From NCBI RefSeq assembly GCF_009664835.1, contig NZ_CP045929.1, positions 3,720,001 through 3,784,000 of the forward strand: 64,000 bases of DNA, written 5' to 3'. A program made the position numbers and the translations under genes. Shown here piece by piece: positions 35,601 through 43,476 of the stretch. A model generated the notes under the pieces. That model searched no databases, was not told the origin of the DNA, and saw nothing but the letters and a program-made list of their open reading frames with translations. Numbering within the stretch: position 1 is the first letter of the stretch; every line of letters starts with the position of its first letter. The stretch comes from Allosaccharopolyspora coralli. GTDB lineage: Bacteria; Actinomycetota; Actinomycetes; Mycobacteriales; Pseudonocardiaceae.

Positions 35601-36057
35601 ACTGCATGTCCTCGGCGGCGCTCATGAGCGCATCGGCGTCGGAGGAGGGCGCCGACGAGTCCAGGACAGGGACCCCCGCGTTGCGGGCAGCGGCGACCGC
35701 GCTGGCTTTGTTGCCCGTCATCTGCAGGATGTCGTGGCTCGGGCCGACGAACGTGATGCCCGCTTCGGCGCACGCCTCCGCCAGGTCGGGATTCTCCGAG
35801 AGGAACCCGTAGCCCGGGTAGACGGCGTCGACCCCGGCCTTCTTCGCGGCTCGGACGATCTCCTCGACCGACAGGTAGGCACGGACCGGATGGCCGGGCT
35901 CGCCGATCTCGTAGGACTCGTCGGCCTTCAACCGGTGCAACGAGTTGCGGTCTTCATGCGGGAACACCGCAACGGTGCCCGCGCCGAGTTCGTATCCGGC
36001 TCGGAATGCACGAATCGCGATCTCGCCTCGGTTGGCGACGAGAACCTTGCGGAACAT
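32677..36057 (-). CDS. pyc: Pyruvate carboxylase
   Basis: A 1126-aa anaplerotic biotin enzyme making oxaloacetate from pyruvate and bicarbonate. The N-terminal biotin carboxylase starts FRKVLVANRGEIAIRAFRA, with the ATP-grasp loop KAVAGGGGRGMRRV and EMNPRIQVEHTVTEEVT. The carboxyltransferase (HMGL-like, ~520-810) has VTDTTFRDAHQSLLATRVRT and HLHTHDTAGGQ. The PYC_OADA domain follows. The C-terminal biotinyl domain carries the attachment Lys in EAMKMEAAI. Length and order are those of a single-chain Pyc. In mycobacteria rsmD is its neighbour; here the secreted-protein and kinase genes are inserted between them. Confidence 0.97.
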   Translation of the reverse strand: MFRKVLVANRGEIAIRAFRAGYELGAGTVAVFPHEDRNSLHRLKADESYEIGEPGHPVRAYLSVEEIVRAAKKAGVDAVYPGYGFLSENPDLAEACAEAGITFVGPSHDILQMTGNKASAVAAARNAGVPVLDSSAPSSDADALMSAAEDMQFPVFVKAVAGGGGRGMRRVNEIESLREALEAAMREAESAFGDATVFLEQAVVNPRHIEVQILADNEGNVVHLYERDCSVQRRHQKVIEIAPAPNLDPELRERICADAVAFARQIGYVNAGTVEFLVDERGRHVFIEMNPRIQVEHTVTEEVTDADLVQSQLRVAAGESLEDLGMTQDSVRLRGFALQCRITTEDPANGFRPDTGMISAYRSPGGAGVRLDGGTAFAGTSVSPHFDSMLVKLSCRGKDFHTAVARARRAVAEFRIRGVSTNIPFLQAVLDDEDFEAGRVTTSFIEQRPHLLTARHSADRGTRLLTYLADVTVNHPNGERPSVPDPTVKLPEATDLSVEPPAGSKQKLTELGPDGFARWMREREQVGVTDTTFRDAHQSLLATRVRTKDLLAVAPHVSRMTPELLSVECWGGATYDVALRFLAEDPWERLAALREAMPNLCLQMLLRGRNTVGYTPYPTEVTEHFVQEATDTGIDIFRIFDALNDVEQMRPAIHAVRETGRSVAEVALCYTADLADPAEKLYTLDYYLRLAEQIVDAGAHVLAIKDMAGLLRPPAAEKLVSALRSEFDLPVHLHTHDTAGGQLATYQAAIQAGVDAVDGAAASMAGTTSQPPLSAIVAGTDHTARSTGLDLQAVCDLEPYWESVRKVYAPFEAGLSSPTGRVYHHEIPGGQLSNLRTQAVALGLGDKFEEIEAMYAAADRILGRLVKVTPSSKVVGDLALHLVGAGVDPKDFEAEPRRFDIPESVIGFLQGELGDPPAGWPEPFRSRALEGRTGEPKVIELSEEDKKGLVSDRRITLNRLMFAKPTKEFEEHRRDYGDTSLLNSKDFFYGLRQGKEYSVDLEPGVRLIIGLEAISEADERGNRTVMAILNGQMRPIQVGDRSVASDLPVAEKADRGNQNHVAAPFAGVVTLSAKEGESVDAGQTVATIEAMKMEAAITAPQAGTVKRLAIGGVQQVEGGDLIIELG

Positions 36058-36434
36058 GCCGGCTCCTCCAAGATGCAGGTGTCGGACGGTGCGAGAACAC
36101 TACCGCGAAAATTCTCTTCGCGGTGACCTCTCCCGCGTGATGGACATCATCGAGGACAGCGCTGACCTGCCCGGACTTACCCACCACACAACCCGCCGAC
36201 GAGAGAAACTTTCAAAGAAATTCCGTCTGAGCAAAGTGAGGCCCTCGCGCCCCGAACCACTCGAACCGACGCCGACCCCCACGCCGACGACACCCGCGAG
36301 ACCAACCAGGCCCCGCCGAACCACCGACACCCCCCAACTTCGCACCTCACCCAACTGGGCGTACCACCCCACCCCACCTCGGAAAACGGGGTGGCAAATT
36401 CGCGCGAATTTGCCGTACCCCCGGGGGGTAGGGG
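36058..36434. repeat. 377-bp gap; PAL-D palindrome copy 3 without DnaA boxes
   Basis: The pyc upstream region. It contains the palindrome GGCAAATTCGCGCGAATTTG-CC at 36393-36414 (22 bp perfect) next to the recG stop, but no flanking CTGTCCACA/TTGTCCACA boxes, so this copy is truncated. An AT-richer patch at 36200-36230 (AAACTTTCAAAGAAATTCC) is a candidate pyc regulatory site. Nothing coding was seen. Confidence 0.65.
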
Positions 36435-38660
36435 TCAGGACTTGTCCAGATAGCCGGCGCGGTCGGGGTCGACGACTTCGGCGACCATGCGGTGCAGACC
36501 GGGATGCCGTTCGAGCTCCGGGTCGTCGGTGAGCACCTCGTCCGCGAGTTCGCGGGCCCTGGCGATCACGTCCTCGTCGCGTAGCAGCGACAGCATCTTC
36601 AGGCCGGACTTCGTGCCGGACTGGGCGGCGCCGAGGATGTCGCCCTCGCGGCGCAACTCGAGGTCGAGGCGGGCGAGTTCGAAGCCGTCCGTGGTGGAGG
36701 CGACCGCGTCCAACCGTTCCCGGGTGGTCGTGCCGGCCATCGCCTCGCTGACCAGCAGGCACAGGCCCGCCGCGCTCCCGCGGCCCACTCGGCCACGCAA
36801 CTGGTGCAGCTGGCTCACGCCGAAACGGTCCGCGTCCATGATCACCATGACAGTCGCGTTCGGCACGTTCACGCCGACCTCGACGACCGTGGTCGCCACC
36901 AGCACGTCCACCTCGCCCGCCGCGAACCCACACATCACGGCATCCTTCTCGTCAGCGGGGAGTCTGCCGTGCAGCACGGCGATCCGCAGGCCCTGCAATG
37001 GTCCCGCACGGAGCTGTTCGGCGACGTCGAGAACCGCGACCGGCGGCCTGCGTTCACCCCCGGAGTCCTCGTCCGGTGGCACCTCGCCGGTGCTGTCGTC
37101 CACTTCGGACTTCGAGCTCTTCGAGGTGGACTCGTCCTCGCCGATGCGCGGGCACACCACGTACACCTGGCGTCCGGCTCGGACTTCTTCCCGGACCCGT
37201 TGCCACGCACGGTCCAGCCACGCGGGCTTCTCCGAGACCGGAACGACGCTGGAACTGATCGGCGACCGGCCCTGCGGCAGTTCGCGCAACGCGGACGTCT
37301 CGAGGTCGCCGTACACCGTCATCGCCACCGTGCGCGGGATCGGCGTCGCCGTCATCACCAACACGTGCGGCGCGGTGTCCTCGCCGCCACGGGCGCGCAG
37401 CGCATCCCGTTGCTCGACGCCGAACCGGTGCTGTTCGTCGACCACCACCAGTCCCAGGTCGGCGAACGACACCGTCTCCTGAATCAAGGCGTGCGTCCCC
37501 ACGACGATGCCCGAGGCGCCCGAAGCCGCGTCCAGCAACGCTTGTTTGCGCTGCGCGGCGGGCAGCGATCCGGTCAGCAGTGTCACGCGGGTCGACTGCT
37601 CGGCGCCGCCCAACTCCCCGGCCTTCCCGAGATCCCCCAGCGAATCGGCGAGCGACCGAGAGTGCTGGGCGGCCAGCACCTCGGTCGGCGCGAGCATCGC
37701 GGCCTGGCGCCCTGAGTCGATCGCTTGCAGCATCGCACGCAGCGCCACCAGCGTCTTTCCGGAGCCGACCTCGCCCTGGACCAGCCGGTTCATCGGATGC
37801 ACCCGGGCGAGATCCGCCGCGATCTCTTCGCCGATCTCACGCTGACCCGCGGTCAACTCGAACGGCAACCTGTCGTCGAACTCGGCGAGGATTCCGTCGT
37901 CGGCCCGAGCGCACGCGGGCGCCGGGTGCGTCTGTGTACTCGCCCGCATCCGCGCGAGGACGAGCTGCACCGCCAGTGCCTCGTCCCACTTGAGCCGTTC
38001 CTGCGCCGCCTCGACCTCGGCATGACTCGACGGACGGTGGATCATCCGGATCGCTTCGTCCACACCGGACAGCCCGAGTCGTTGACGCATCGGCTGGGGT
38101 AACGGGTCGTCGGCCCCGTCCCACATTTCCAAGACCTGGGACACGCAACGCGCGATCGACCAGGACGGAAGTCCTTGCGCCGCCGGATACACCGGAATCA
38201 GCGCCGAGGCGAACTCCTCCGCCTTCGCGGCGCCGCCTTCGTCGGAGTCATCGGAGTCGAACAACTGGTACTCGGGGTGCGCCAGCTGCAACTTGCTGCG
38301 GTAGGCCGTGACCTTACCCGCGAACATGCCGCGACGACCCGGAATCAGCTCACGCTCACGCCACGCCTGGTTGAAAAAAGTACAGATCAACGAGCGCTGT
38401 CCGTCGGTGATCGTGGCCTCGACGATCGTGCCGCGACGCGAGCGCATGGTCCGTTTGCTCACCCGATCGACCCGAGCGAGCACCGTCGCGTGCTCGTCGA
38501 TCTCCAGACCCGCGATCGGGGTGAGCTCACCGCGTTCGGCGTACCTGCGAGGGTAATGCCGCAACAGATCGCCCACAGTGGACAGGCCGAGAGTGGAATC
38601 GAGCGCCTTGGCCGTCTTCGCGCCCAACACCCGATCCAAGCCCGTGGCTCCTGTGGTCAT
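36435..38660 (-). CDS. recG: ATP-dependent DNA helicase RecG
   Basis: A 741-aa branched-DNA helicase that regresses forks and remodels recombination intermediates. The N-terminal wedge/OB domain (~50-150) includes LLRHYPRRYAERGE and TFFNQAWRERELIPGRRGMFAGKV. SF2 motifs follow: I, VQGEVGSGKTLVALRAM; II, VVDEQHRFGVEQR; III, VMTATPIPRTVAM; V, ATTVVEVGVNVPNATVM; and VI, QLRGRVGRGSAAGLC. ATG 38660 (MTTGATGLDRVLG) is chosen; an upstream GTG at 38684 is in frame. Followed by the DAK2 gene upstream on the same strand, the usual DAK2-recG pairing. Confidence 0.96.
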   Translation of the reverse strand: MTTGATGLDRVLGAKTAKALDSTLGLSTVGDLLRHYPRRYAERGELTPIAGLEIDEHATVLARVDRVSKRTMRSRRGTIVEATITDGQRSLICTFFNQAWRERELIPGRRGMFAGKVTAYRSKLQLAHPEYQLFDSDDSDEGGAAKAEEFASALIPVYPAAQGLPSWSIARCVSQVLEMWDGADDPLPQPMRQRLGLSGVDEAIRMIHRPSSHAEVEAAQERLKWDEALAVQLVLARMRASTQTHPAPACARADDGILAEFDDRLPFELTAGQREIGEEIAADLARVHPMNRLVQGEVGSGKTLVALRAMLQAIDSGRQAAMLAPTEVLAAQHSRSLADSLGDLGKAGELGGAEQSTRVTLLTGSLPAAQRKQALLDAASGASGIVVGTHALIQETVSFADLGLVVVDEQHRFGVEQRDALRARGGEDTAPHVLVMTATPIPRTVAMTVYGDLETSALRELPQGRSPISSSVVPVSEKPAWLDRAWQRVREEVRAGRQVYVVCPRIGEDESTSKSSKSEVDDSTGEVPPDEDSGGERRPPVAVLDVAEQLRAGPLQGLRIAVLHGRLPADEKDAVMCGFAAGEVDVLVATTVVEVGVNVPNATVMVIMDADRFGVSQLHQLRGRVGRGSAAGLCLLVSEAMAGTTTRERLDAVASTTDGFELARLDLELRREGDILGAAQSGTKSGLKMLSLLRDEDVIARARELADEVLTDDPELERHPGLHRMVAEVVDPDRAGYLDKS

Positions 38661-38729
38661 CCCCGCACCTTCGTTCCCGCTCACGTCCGGGATCGGACGT
38701 TACCGAACCGCACCGACGCCGCACGCACC

Positions 38730-40322
38730 TCACTCCACCCCGATCATGACCGCGGTGCCGAGATCACCTGCCGGGTAGCACGCGAGTTCCACCTCCGGAC
38801 GCGTCCGGTGCAGATGCGCGGTGAGTCGCTCACCCAACGTGTCCGGGGCCTGAGCACCCACGAGCACCGTCACGAGCTCGCCACCCGCGCCGAGCATCCG
38901 ATCCGAGAGCGAACACGCCGCCTCGCACAGGTCACCCTCGATGAGCACCACGTCGCCGTCGATCATGCCGAGCACGTCTCCGGATTGACACGTCCCCACC
39001 CAGGTCAGGGCCTCGCGCGCGGCGACAACAAGTTCACCCCGGCGGGTCGCAGCGGCGGCCTCGGCCATCGCGACCGTGTCGTCGGCGGCCCGGCGCAGCG
39101 GGTCGTGCACCGCGAGCGCCGCGAGACCCTGCGTCGGTGACGCCGTCGGCACCACGACGACGTCGATGCCTGCCCGCACCGACATCCCCGCCGCGTCCTC
39201 AGCCAACGGCGTCACCGTGTCGTCGTTGGGCAGCACGACGACGTCCCGTGCCCCCACACTCTCGATCGCCGCGACGAGATCGCCGGTGCCGAGCGGACGT
39301 TCGGTTCCCACCGCGACGACCTCGGCGCCCTCGGCGGTGAACAGTTCCGCGAGGGCCTCGCCCCGCACACACGCCACCACCACTCGCCGCGCCGACACAG
39401 CCGCGACCTGATCGGCGAAGCGCGTCACCCGGATCCGGTGTACGCGTCCCGACTCGATGCCGGATTCGATCGCGGCGCCGATGTCGTCGCAGTGCACGTG
39501 CACCGCCCACGACGCTCGGCCGTCACCCGCGACGGACACGCAGTCGCCGAGGCCCGCCAGCCGGGTGCGGAGAACGGCGGCGGCCTTGTCGGTCGCGCCG
39601 TCGAGCAGGTACATGACCTCGTACGAGAACGCCGAGTCGTGCTCCAACGAGACAGGGGGAGCCGATAGCGGCGCCGCCGGGGACTCCGCGGCGAGACGGA
39701 GCCCCTCGTGCAGAACGGCGTGCAGCGCATCGAGCAGCACGACGAGACCGCGGCCACCGGCGTCGACGACACCGGCACGCGCCAGTTCCGGCAGCTGCGC
39801 GGTCGTCTTCCCGAGCGCGTCGACTGCCGCGCCGGTCGCCACCCGGGTCACTTCACCGAGGTTGGTGGACCCACACGCCGAGGCCGCCGTCGACGCGGCC
39901 CGCAGCACCGACAACAAAGTGCCCTCGGCGGGTTGGGCGATGGCGTGTCGTGCGAGATCGTCGGCGCGCCGCAGCGCATCGCACAGGCACGAGCCGTCCA
40001 GGGCGCGGTCGTCGCGGGTCGCCTCGGCCAGACCTCGCAGCACCTGCGAAACCAACATGCCCGAATTGCCTCGTGCACCGGCCAACGCGCCCCGGGCCAG
40101 CGCCGCGACCACCGCCGCGGTGCCCGCACCCTCGTGCACCGGCTCGGCCGCGGCGGCACGCATCGTGAGCAGCAGGTTCGTGCCGGTGTCCCCGTCGGCG
40201 ACCGGATACACGTTGATCCGGTCGATGGCCTCGCGATCACGCTCCAGGTCGGAGACGGCGAACTCGGCCCACCGGCGGGCCCCCGAAGCATCGAGCGCGT
40301 GCAAGACCTTCGGACCTCCCAC
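38730..40322 (-). CDS. DAK2/DhaL domain protein (YloV/FakA-like)
   Basis: A 530-aa protein. The N-terminal DhaL (DAK2) kinase domain has DREAIDRINVYPVADGDTGTNLLLTM, whose Asp residues bind Mg-ATP, and ARGNSGMLVSQVLRG. The middle and C-terminal domains match YloV/FakA (ADGRASWAVHVHCDDIGAAIESGIESG, then VVLPNDDTVTPLAEDA). FakA phosphorylates fatty acids bound to a DegV partner, but no degV-like gene is near and actinobacterial members are not characterised. The listed GTG start is 40322; a TTG at 40304 (LHALDASGARRW) with GGGAGG upstream fits homologous N-termini better. Confidence 0.88.
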   Translation of the reverse strand: MGGPKVLHALDASGARRWAEFAVSDLERDREAIDRINVYPVADGDTGTNLLLTMRAAAAEPVHEGAGTAAVVAALARGALAGARGNSGMLVSQVLRGLAEATRDDRALDGSCLCDALRRADDLARHAIAQPAEGTLLSVLRAASTAASACGSTNLGEVTRVATGAAVDALGKTTAQLPELARAGVVDAGGRGLVVLLDALHAVLHEGLRLAAESPAAPLSAPPVSLEHDSAFSYEVMYLLDGATDKAAAVLRTRLAGLGDCVSVAGDGRASWAVHVHCDDIGAAIESGIESGRVHRIRVTRFADQVAAVSARRVVVACVRGEALAELFTAEGAEVVAVGTERPLGTGDLVAAIESVGARDVVVLPNDDTVTPLAEDAAGMSVRAGIDVVVVPTASPTQGLAALAVHDPLRRAADDTVAMAEAAAATRRGELVVAAREALTWVGTCQSGDVLGMIDGDVVLIEGDLCEAACSLSDRMLGAGGELVTVLVGAQAPDTLGERLTAHLHRTRPEVELACYPAGDLGTAVMIGVE

Positions 40323-40634
40323 CGGTCACGACAACGGCACCGGTCGAGCGTAACCTCCGCCCCACGGCACCTCGGCGACCACCGTGGCGCCCACGTCGGA
40401 GACGGCGTGCCGGGTGCGTTAGACTCGTACGGTCCCGGGAGGCGATGACCCAGGGCGACCGACCACTCAGGTGCGATACCGCCCTGCTGGGATGGTGCCG
40501 CCGGACGGCGGTGTTCAGGACGCGCAGCCCTTCGGGGCCGGACCCCACGGGTCCGTGCACGACCTTCATCGCTGGAAACATCGTGAACCCCGCCGACGCG
40601 AGGCGGGACCCAAGCAGAGTTAGGGGTGTCTGAC
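40323..40634 (+). promoter_or_regulatory. rpmB promoter and ~200-nt structured leader
   Basis: A TAGACT hexamer at 40420-40425 is a good -10 box, giving a start near 40432 and a leader of about 200 nt before rpmB. The leader holds several small hairpins (GCCGCCGGACGGCGG, GCCCTTCGGGGC, GGACCCCACGGGTCC). It also carries a 62-codon frame from ATG 40445 whose TGA (40631-40633) is 1 nt before the rpmB GTG. A regulated, structured ribosomal-protein leader is possible. It matches no riboswitch class I recognise. Confidence 0.45.
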
Positions 40635-40826
40635 GTGGCTGCCGTCTGCGACGTCTGCAGTAAGGGACCAGGCTTCGGCAACTCGGTCTCGCACTCCCAC
40701 CGGAAGACCAAGCGCCGGTGGAACCCGAACATCCAGACCGTTCACGCCAAGATCGGTCTGTCCCAGCGCAAGCGGATGAACGTGTGCACATCCTGCCTCA
40801 AGGCGGGCAAGGTCGTGCGCGGCTGA
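40635..40826 (+). CDS. rpmB: 50S ribosomal protein L28
   Basis: A 63-aa large-subunit protein. [20 protein letters not shown] and [12 protein letters not shown] are L28 signatures, and the zinc-ribbon Cys pairs CDVC and CTSC are both intact (C+ form). GTG 40635 is chosen over GTG 40626 because it has AGGGGT at proper distance and matches the family N-terminus. Divergent from the DAK2 gene and followed by a strong terminator. Confidence 0.95.
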   Translation: MAAVCDVCSKGPGFGNSVSHSHRKTKRRWNPNIQTVHAKIGLSQRKRMNVCTSCLKAGKVVRG

Positions 40827-40850
40827 GCACACACTCCGCACGCAGAACGT

Positions 40851-40887
40851 CGAGAGGGCCCGGGACACTCCGTCCCGGGCCCTCTCG
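40851..40887 (+). terminator. rpmB terminator
   Basis: A perfect 16-bp stem, CGAGAGGGCCCGGGAC (40851-40866) with its complement (40872-40887), and a 5-nt loop, 24 bp past the rpmB stop. No T-tract, as usual in this genome. Confidence 0.8.
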
Positions 40888-40894
40888 TCGCGTA

Positions 40895-40955
40895 GGGGTG
40901 GCAAATTCGCGCGAATTTGCCACCCCGCTGTCCACAGGACGGGGAGTTGTCCCCA
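40895..40955. repeat. PAL-D element, copy 4
   Basis: A 32-bp perfect palindrome (40895-40926), then CTGTCCACA (40928-40936) and TTGTCCCCA (40947-40955). Spacing is identical to copy 1: 1 bp after the palindrome and 19 bp start to start. Located between convergent rpmB and ung, right after the rpmB terminator. Confidence 0.85.
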
Positions 40956-41048
40956 CTCGGGCGGGGTGAATCCGCACTGGGGCCTTCGGGGCGATGGGCG
41001 GATGCGCGTGAGTGTGTGAGCCCTCGACGTGACCGGTGGCCTGCGGGA

Positions 41049-41726
41049 TCAGGGCAGCTTCCAGTCGATGGGGGCGGCGCCTCGCTCTTCCAGGAGGGCG
41101 TTGGCGCGACTGAAGGGCCGTGAGCCGAAGAAGCCCCGATCGGCGGACATGGGGCTCGGATGCGAGGACTCCACGCACGGCACGTCGGCCATGAGCGGCC
41201 GGAGATTGCGGGCATCGCGGCCCCACAGGATCGCCACCATCGGCTCGTCCCGCCCCGCCAGCGCCCGAATGGCTTGTTCGGTGACCTCTTCCCAACCCTT
41301 GCCGCGGTGCGAGGCGGGCCGGCCCGGCTCGACGGTGAGCGCGCGGTTGAGCAGCAGCACCCCACGCTGCGTCCACGGGCTGAGGTCGCCGTGCGAGGGA
41401 GCGGGATGACCGAGGTCCTCCCCGTACTCCCGAAAGATGTTGCCGAGGCTGCGGGGCAGCGGCCGCACGTCTTCGGCGACGGAGAAGCTCAGCCCGACGG
41501 GATGGCCCGGTGTCGGATAGGGATCCTGGCCGACGATGAGCACCCGCACGTCGTGGAACGGTTGCTGGAACGCGCGGAGCACGTTCTGCCCGGCAGGGAG
41601 GTACTGCCGTCCGGCGGCGACCTCCGTGCGCAGGAACTCCCCCATGTCGGCGATCCGGTCGGCGACGGGAGCGAGCGCTTCGGCCCAGCCGGCTTCGACG
41701 ACTTCGGGCAACGGGCGTGCGGTCAC
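41049..41726 (-). CDS. ung: Uracil-DNA glycosylase
   Basis: A 225-aa family-1 UDG excising uracil from DNA. Catalytic motif [19 protein letters not shown] carries the Asp water activator. The second motif [21 protein letters not shown] supplies the catalytic His, and [12 protein letters not shown] is also typical. GTG 41726 ([14 protein letters not shown]) is chosen; a start 13 codons upstream is open but unlike the family. Neighbouring thiL and recG are conserved, although a carrier gene is inserted before thiL here. Confidence 0.95.
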   Translation of the reverse strand: MTARPLPEVVEAGWAEALAPVADRIADMGEFLRTEVAAGRQYLPAGQNVLRAFQQPFHDVRVLIVGQDPYPTPGHPVGLSFSVAEDVRPLPRSLGNIFREYGEDLGHPAPSHGDLSPWTQRGVLLLNRALTVEPGRPASHRGKGWEEVTEQAIRALAGRDEPMVAILWGRDARNLRPLMADVPCVESSHPSPMSADRGFFGSRPFSRANALLEERGAAPIDWKLP

Positions 41727-42091
41727 GGCGGCGACTTTATCGGGCAGCAGGAGCGACTTCCGCAACCGCCCCGCAGCACCGCCTTTCGACGTCGAACGAT
41801 GTCAACGTGCTGACCCTCACATTCGGCGGCCGTCGGGGGTATGGTTGCGCGGACCAGCGACGACGATCAAGTTCATCGCTCGGCTCCCGCTCGGCGGAGT
41901 GTCTCCGGAACCTCGCCGCACGCGCCGGGCAGGGGGCGAACTCGATCATTCACACCCACGGGGGAACTCATCGATCAGGACACAACGGCGCATCATGCTG
42001 GCCCGACACTGCTCACTCAGCTAGGTTCCGGAATTCCGACTCTGTTCACGGAAGGTGTGGACAGCACGACCCGGAGGTGGCGCACAGTCCT
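41727..42091. other. 365-bp gap between divergent ung and the carrier gene
   Basis: No coding potential, hairpin array or known repeat was seen. It presumably contains both promoters. A TTGACA on the minus strand near 41805 could serve ung as a -35 box but lacks a good -10. GGAGGT at 42073-42078 lies 13-14 bp before the carrier's ATG, a slightly long Shine-Dalgarno spacing. Confidence 0.4.
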
Positions 42092-43423
42092 ATGACCGCA
42101 TCGGACACCGCAGAACCCACGCCAGAACAGCAGTCACTGCTGAAACGCGCGATCGCCGCGGCCGCGATCGGCAATATGACCGAATGGTACGACTTCGGTG
42201 TCTACGCCTACGTCGCGATCTACGTGGGTATGGCGTTCTTCCCCGAGGCGGACCCGGGGGCCCAGACGCTCTCGGCGTTCGGTGTATTCGCGATCTCGTT
42301 CCTGCTGCGCCCGCTCGGCAGCCTGTTCTTCGGCCCGCTCGGTGACCGGATCGGCAGACAGAAGGTCCTCGCGATCACGATCCTGCTGATGTCCGGGTCG
42401 ACCTTCCTCATCGGTCTGCTTCCCGGTTACGAGACGATCGGCATTCTCGCCCCGATCCTCCTGCTGCTGTGCCGCATGCTGCAGGGCTTCTCCACCGGTG
42501 GCGAGTACGGCGGTGCCGCCACCTACATCGCCGAGTTCGCGCCCGACAAGAAGCGCGGTTTCTACGGATCGTGGCTGGAGTTCGGCACCCTCACCGGGTT
42601 CGGTTTCGGTGCGCTCGTGCCGACGATCCTGATCCTGAGTCTGAGTGACGCCGCCATGAACGAGTGGGGCTGGCGCATCCCGTTCCTCATCGCCGGTCCC
42701 CTCGGCGCAGTGGGCCTCTACCTGCGTTCGAAGCTGGAAGACACCCCGGCGTTCAAGAACCTCGAGCACACCCACAAGATCGAGAAGTCGCCGCTGAAGG
42801 CCCTGATCGTCGGGTACTGGAAGCGACTGCTCATCCTCATGGGCATCGTCATCACCATCAACGTCGGCAACTACACGATCCTGACGTACATGGAGACCTA
42901 CCTCGCCGAGGAGTTGGAGATCTCCAAGACGGCGGCACTGTTGCCGTTGCTGCTCGTCACGTTGATGATGATGGTGTTGATCACCCCGATCGGCGCGCTG
43001 TCCGACAGAGTGGGCCGCAAACCGCTGTTCCTGTCGGCGTGTTTGTGCTTCCTGGTCCTGACCTATCCGGCGTTCTGGCTGATCTCGCTGGGCAGCGCAT
43101 TCACCACCTTCTGCGGGCTTGCTCTGCTGGGGCTCTGCCATGTGCAGCTGATCGGTCCGCTCGCGGCGACGCTGCCCGCGATGTTCCCGACCGGCGTGCG
43201 CTACGCGGCCTTCGCGATCGGCTACAACGTGTCGACGTCGCTGTTCGGCGGTACCGCGCCGTTCATCAACGACTACTTCGTCGGCCTGACCGGCAACAAC
43301 TTCTTCCCCGCCTACTACCTCATGGCGGCGGCGGCGATCGGGATCATCCCGGTGCTGCTGATGAAGGAGACCGCGGGCCAACCGCTGATGGACGACGACG
43401 AGCCGCTTCAGACTCGGGCGTAA
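42092..43423 (+). CDS. ProP-like MFS metabolite:H+ symporter (MHS family)
   Basis: A 443-aa transporter with 12 helices. GNMTEWYDFGVYAYVA in TM1 and RPLGSLFFGPLGDRIGRQKVL after TM2 are MHS (ProP/ShiA/KgtP) signatures. MLQGFSTGGEYGGAATYIAEFAP and the TM8-9 loop GALSDRVGRKPLF follow. The length is shorter than E. coli ProP and the C-terminal coiled coil is missing, so osmosensing like ProP is not expected. Substrates of this family include proline, betaine and dicarboxylates; none can be assigned. It ends at a bidirectional terminator shared with thiL. Confidence 0.9.
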   Translation: MTASDTAEPTPEQQSLLKRAIAAAAIGNMTEWYDFGVYAYVAIYVGMAFFPEADPGAQTLSAFGVFAISFLLRPLGSLFFGPLGDRIGRQKVLAITILLMSGSTFLIGLLPGYETIGILAPILLLLCRMLQGFSTGGEYGGAATYIAEFAPDKKRGFYGSWLEFGTLTGFGFGALVPTILILSLSDAAMNEWGWRIPFLIAGPLGAVGLYLRSKLEDTPAFKNLEHTHKIEKSPLKALIVGYWKRLLILMGIVITINVGNYTILTYMETYLAEELEISKTAALLPLLLVTLMMMVLITPIGALSDRVGRKPLFLSACLCFLVLTYPAFWLISLGSAFTTFCGLALLGLCHVQLIGPLAATLPAMFPTGVRYAAFAIGYNVSTSLFGGTAPFINDYFVGLTGNNFFPAYYLMAAAAIGIIPVLLMKETAGQPLMDDDEPLQTRA

Positions 43424-43434
43424 CCGCACAGAAA

Positions 43435-43468
43435 ACGGGGCGGCGAGGCGTCAACCTCGCCGCCCCGT
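43435..43468. terminator. Bidirectional terminator between carrier gene and thiL
   Basis: ACGGGGCGGCGAGG (43435-43448) pairs perfectly with CCTCGCCGCCCCGT (43455-43468). A-rich (AAAA) and TCTT flanks give a weak T-tract in both directions. Lies exactly between the two convergent stops. Confidence 0.85.
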
Positions 43469-43476
43469 TCTTCGTT

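Noticed and set aside
40445-40633. 62-aa Arg-rich frame upstream of rpmB as a normal protein gene
   Set aside because: No domain, poor Shine-Dalgarno spacing and low-quality composition; kept only as a possible leader ORF.
42092-43423. Osmosensory ProP
   Set aside because: MHS family signatures match, but the C-terminal coiled coil of true osmosensing ProP is missing.
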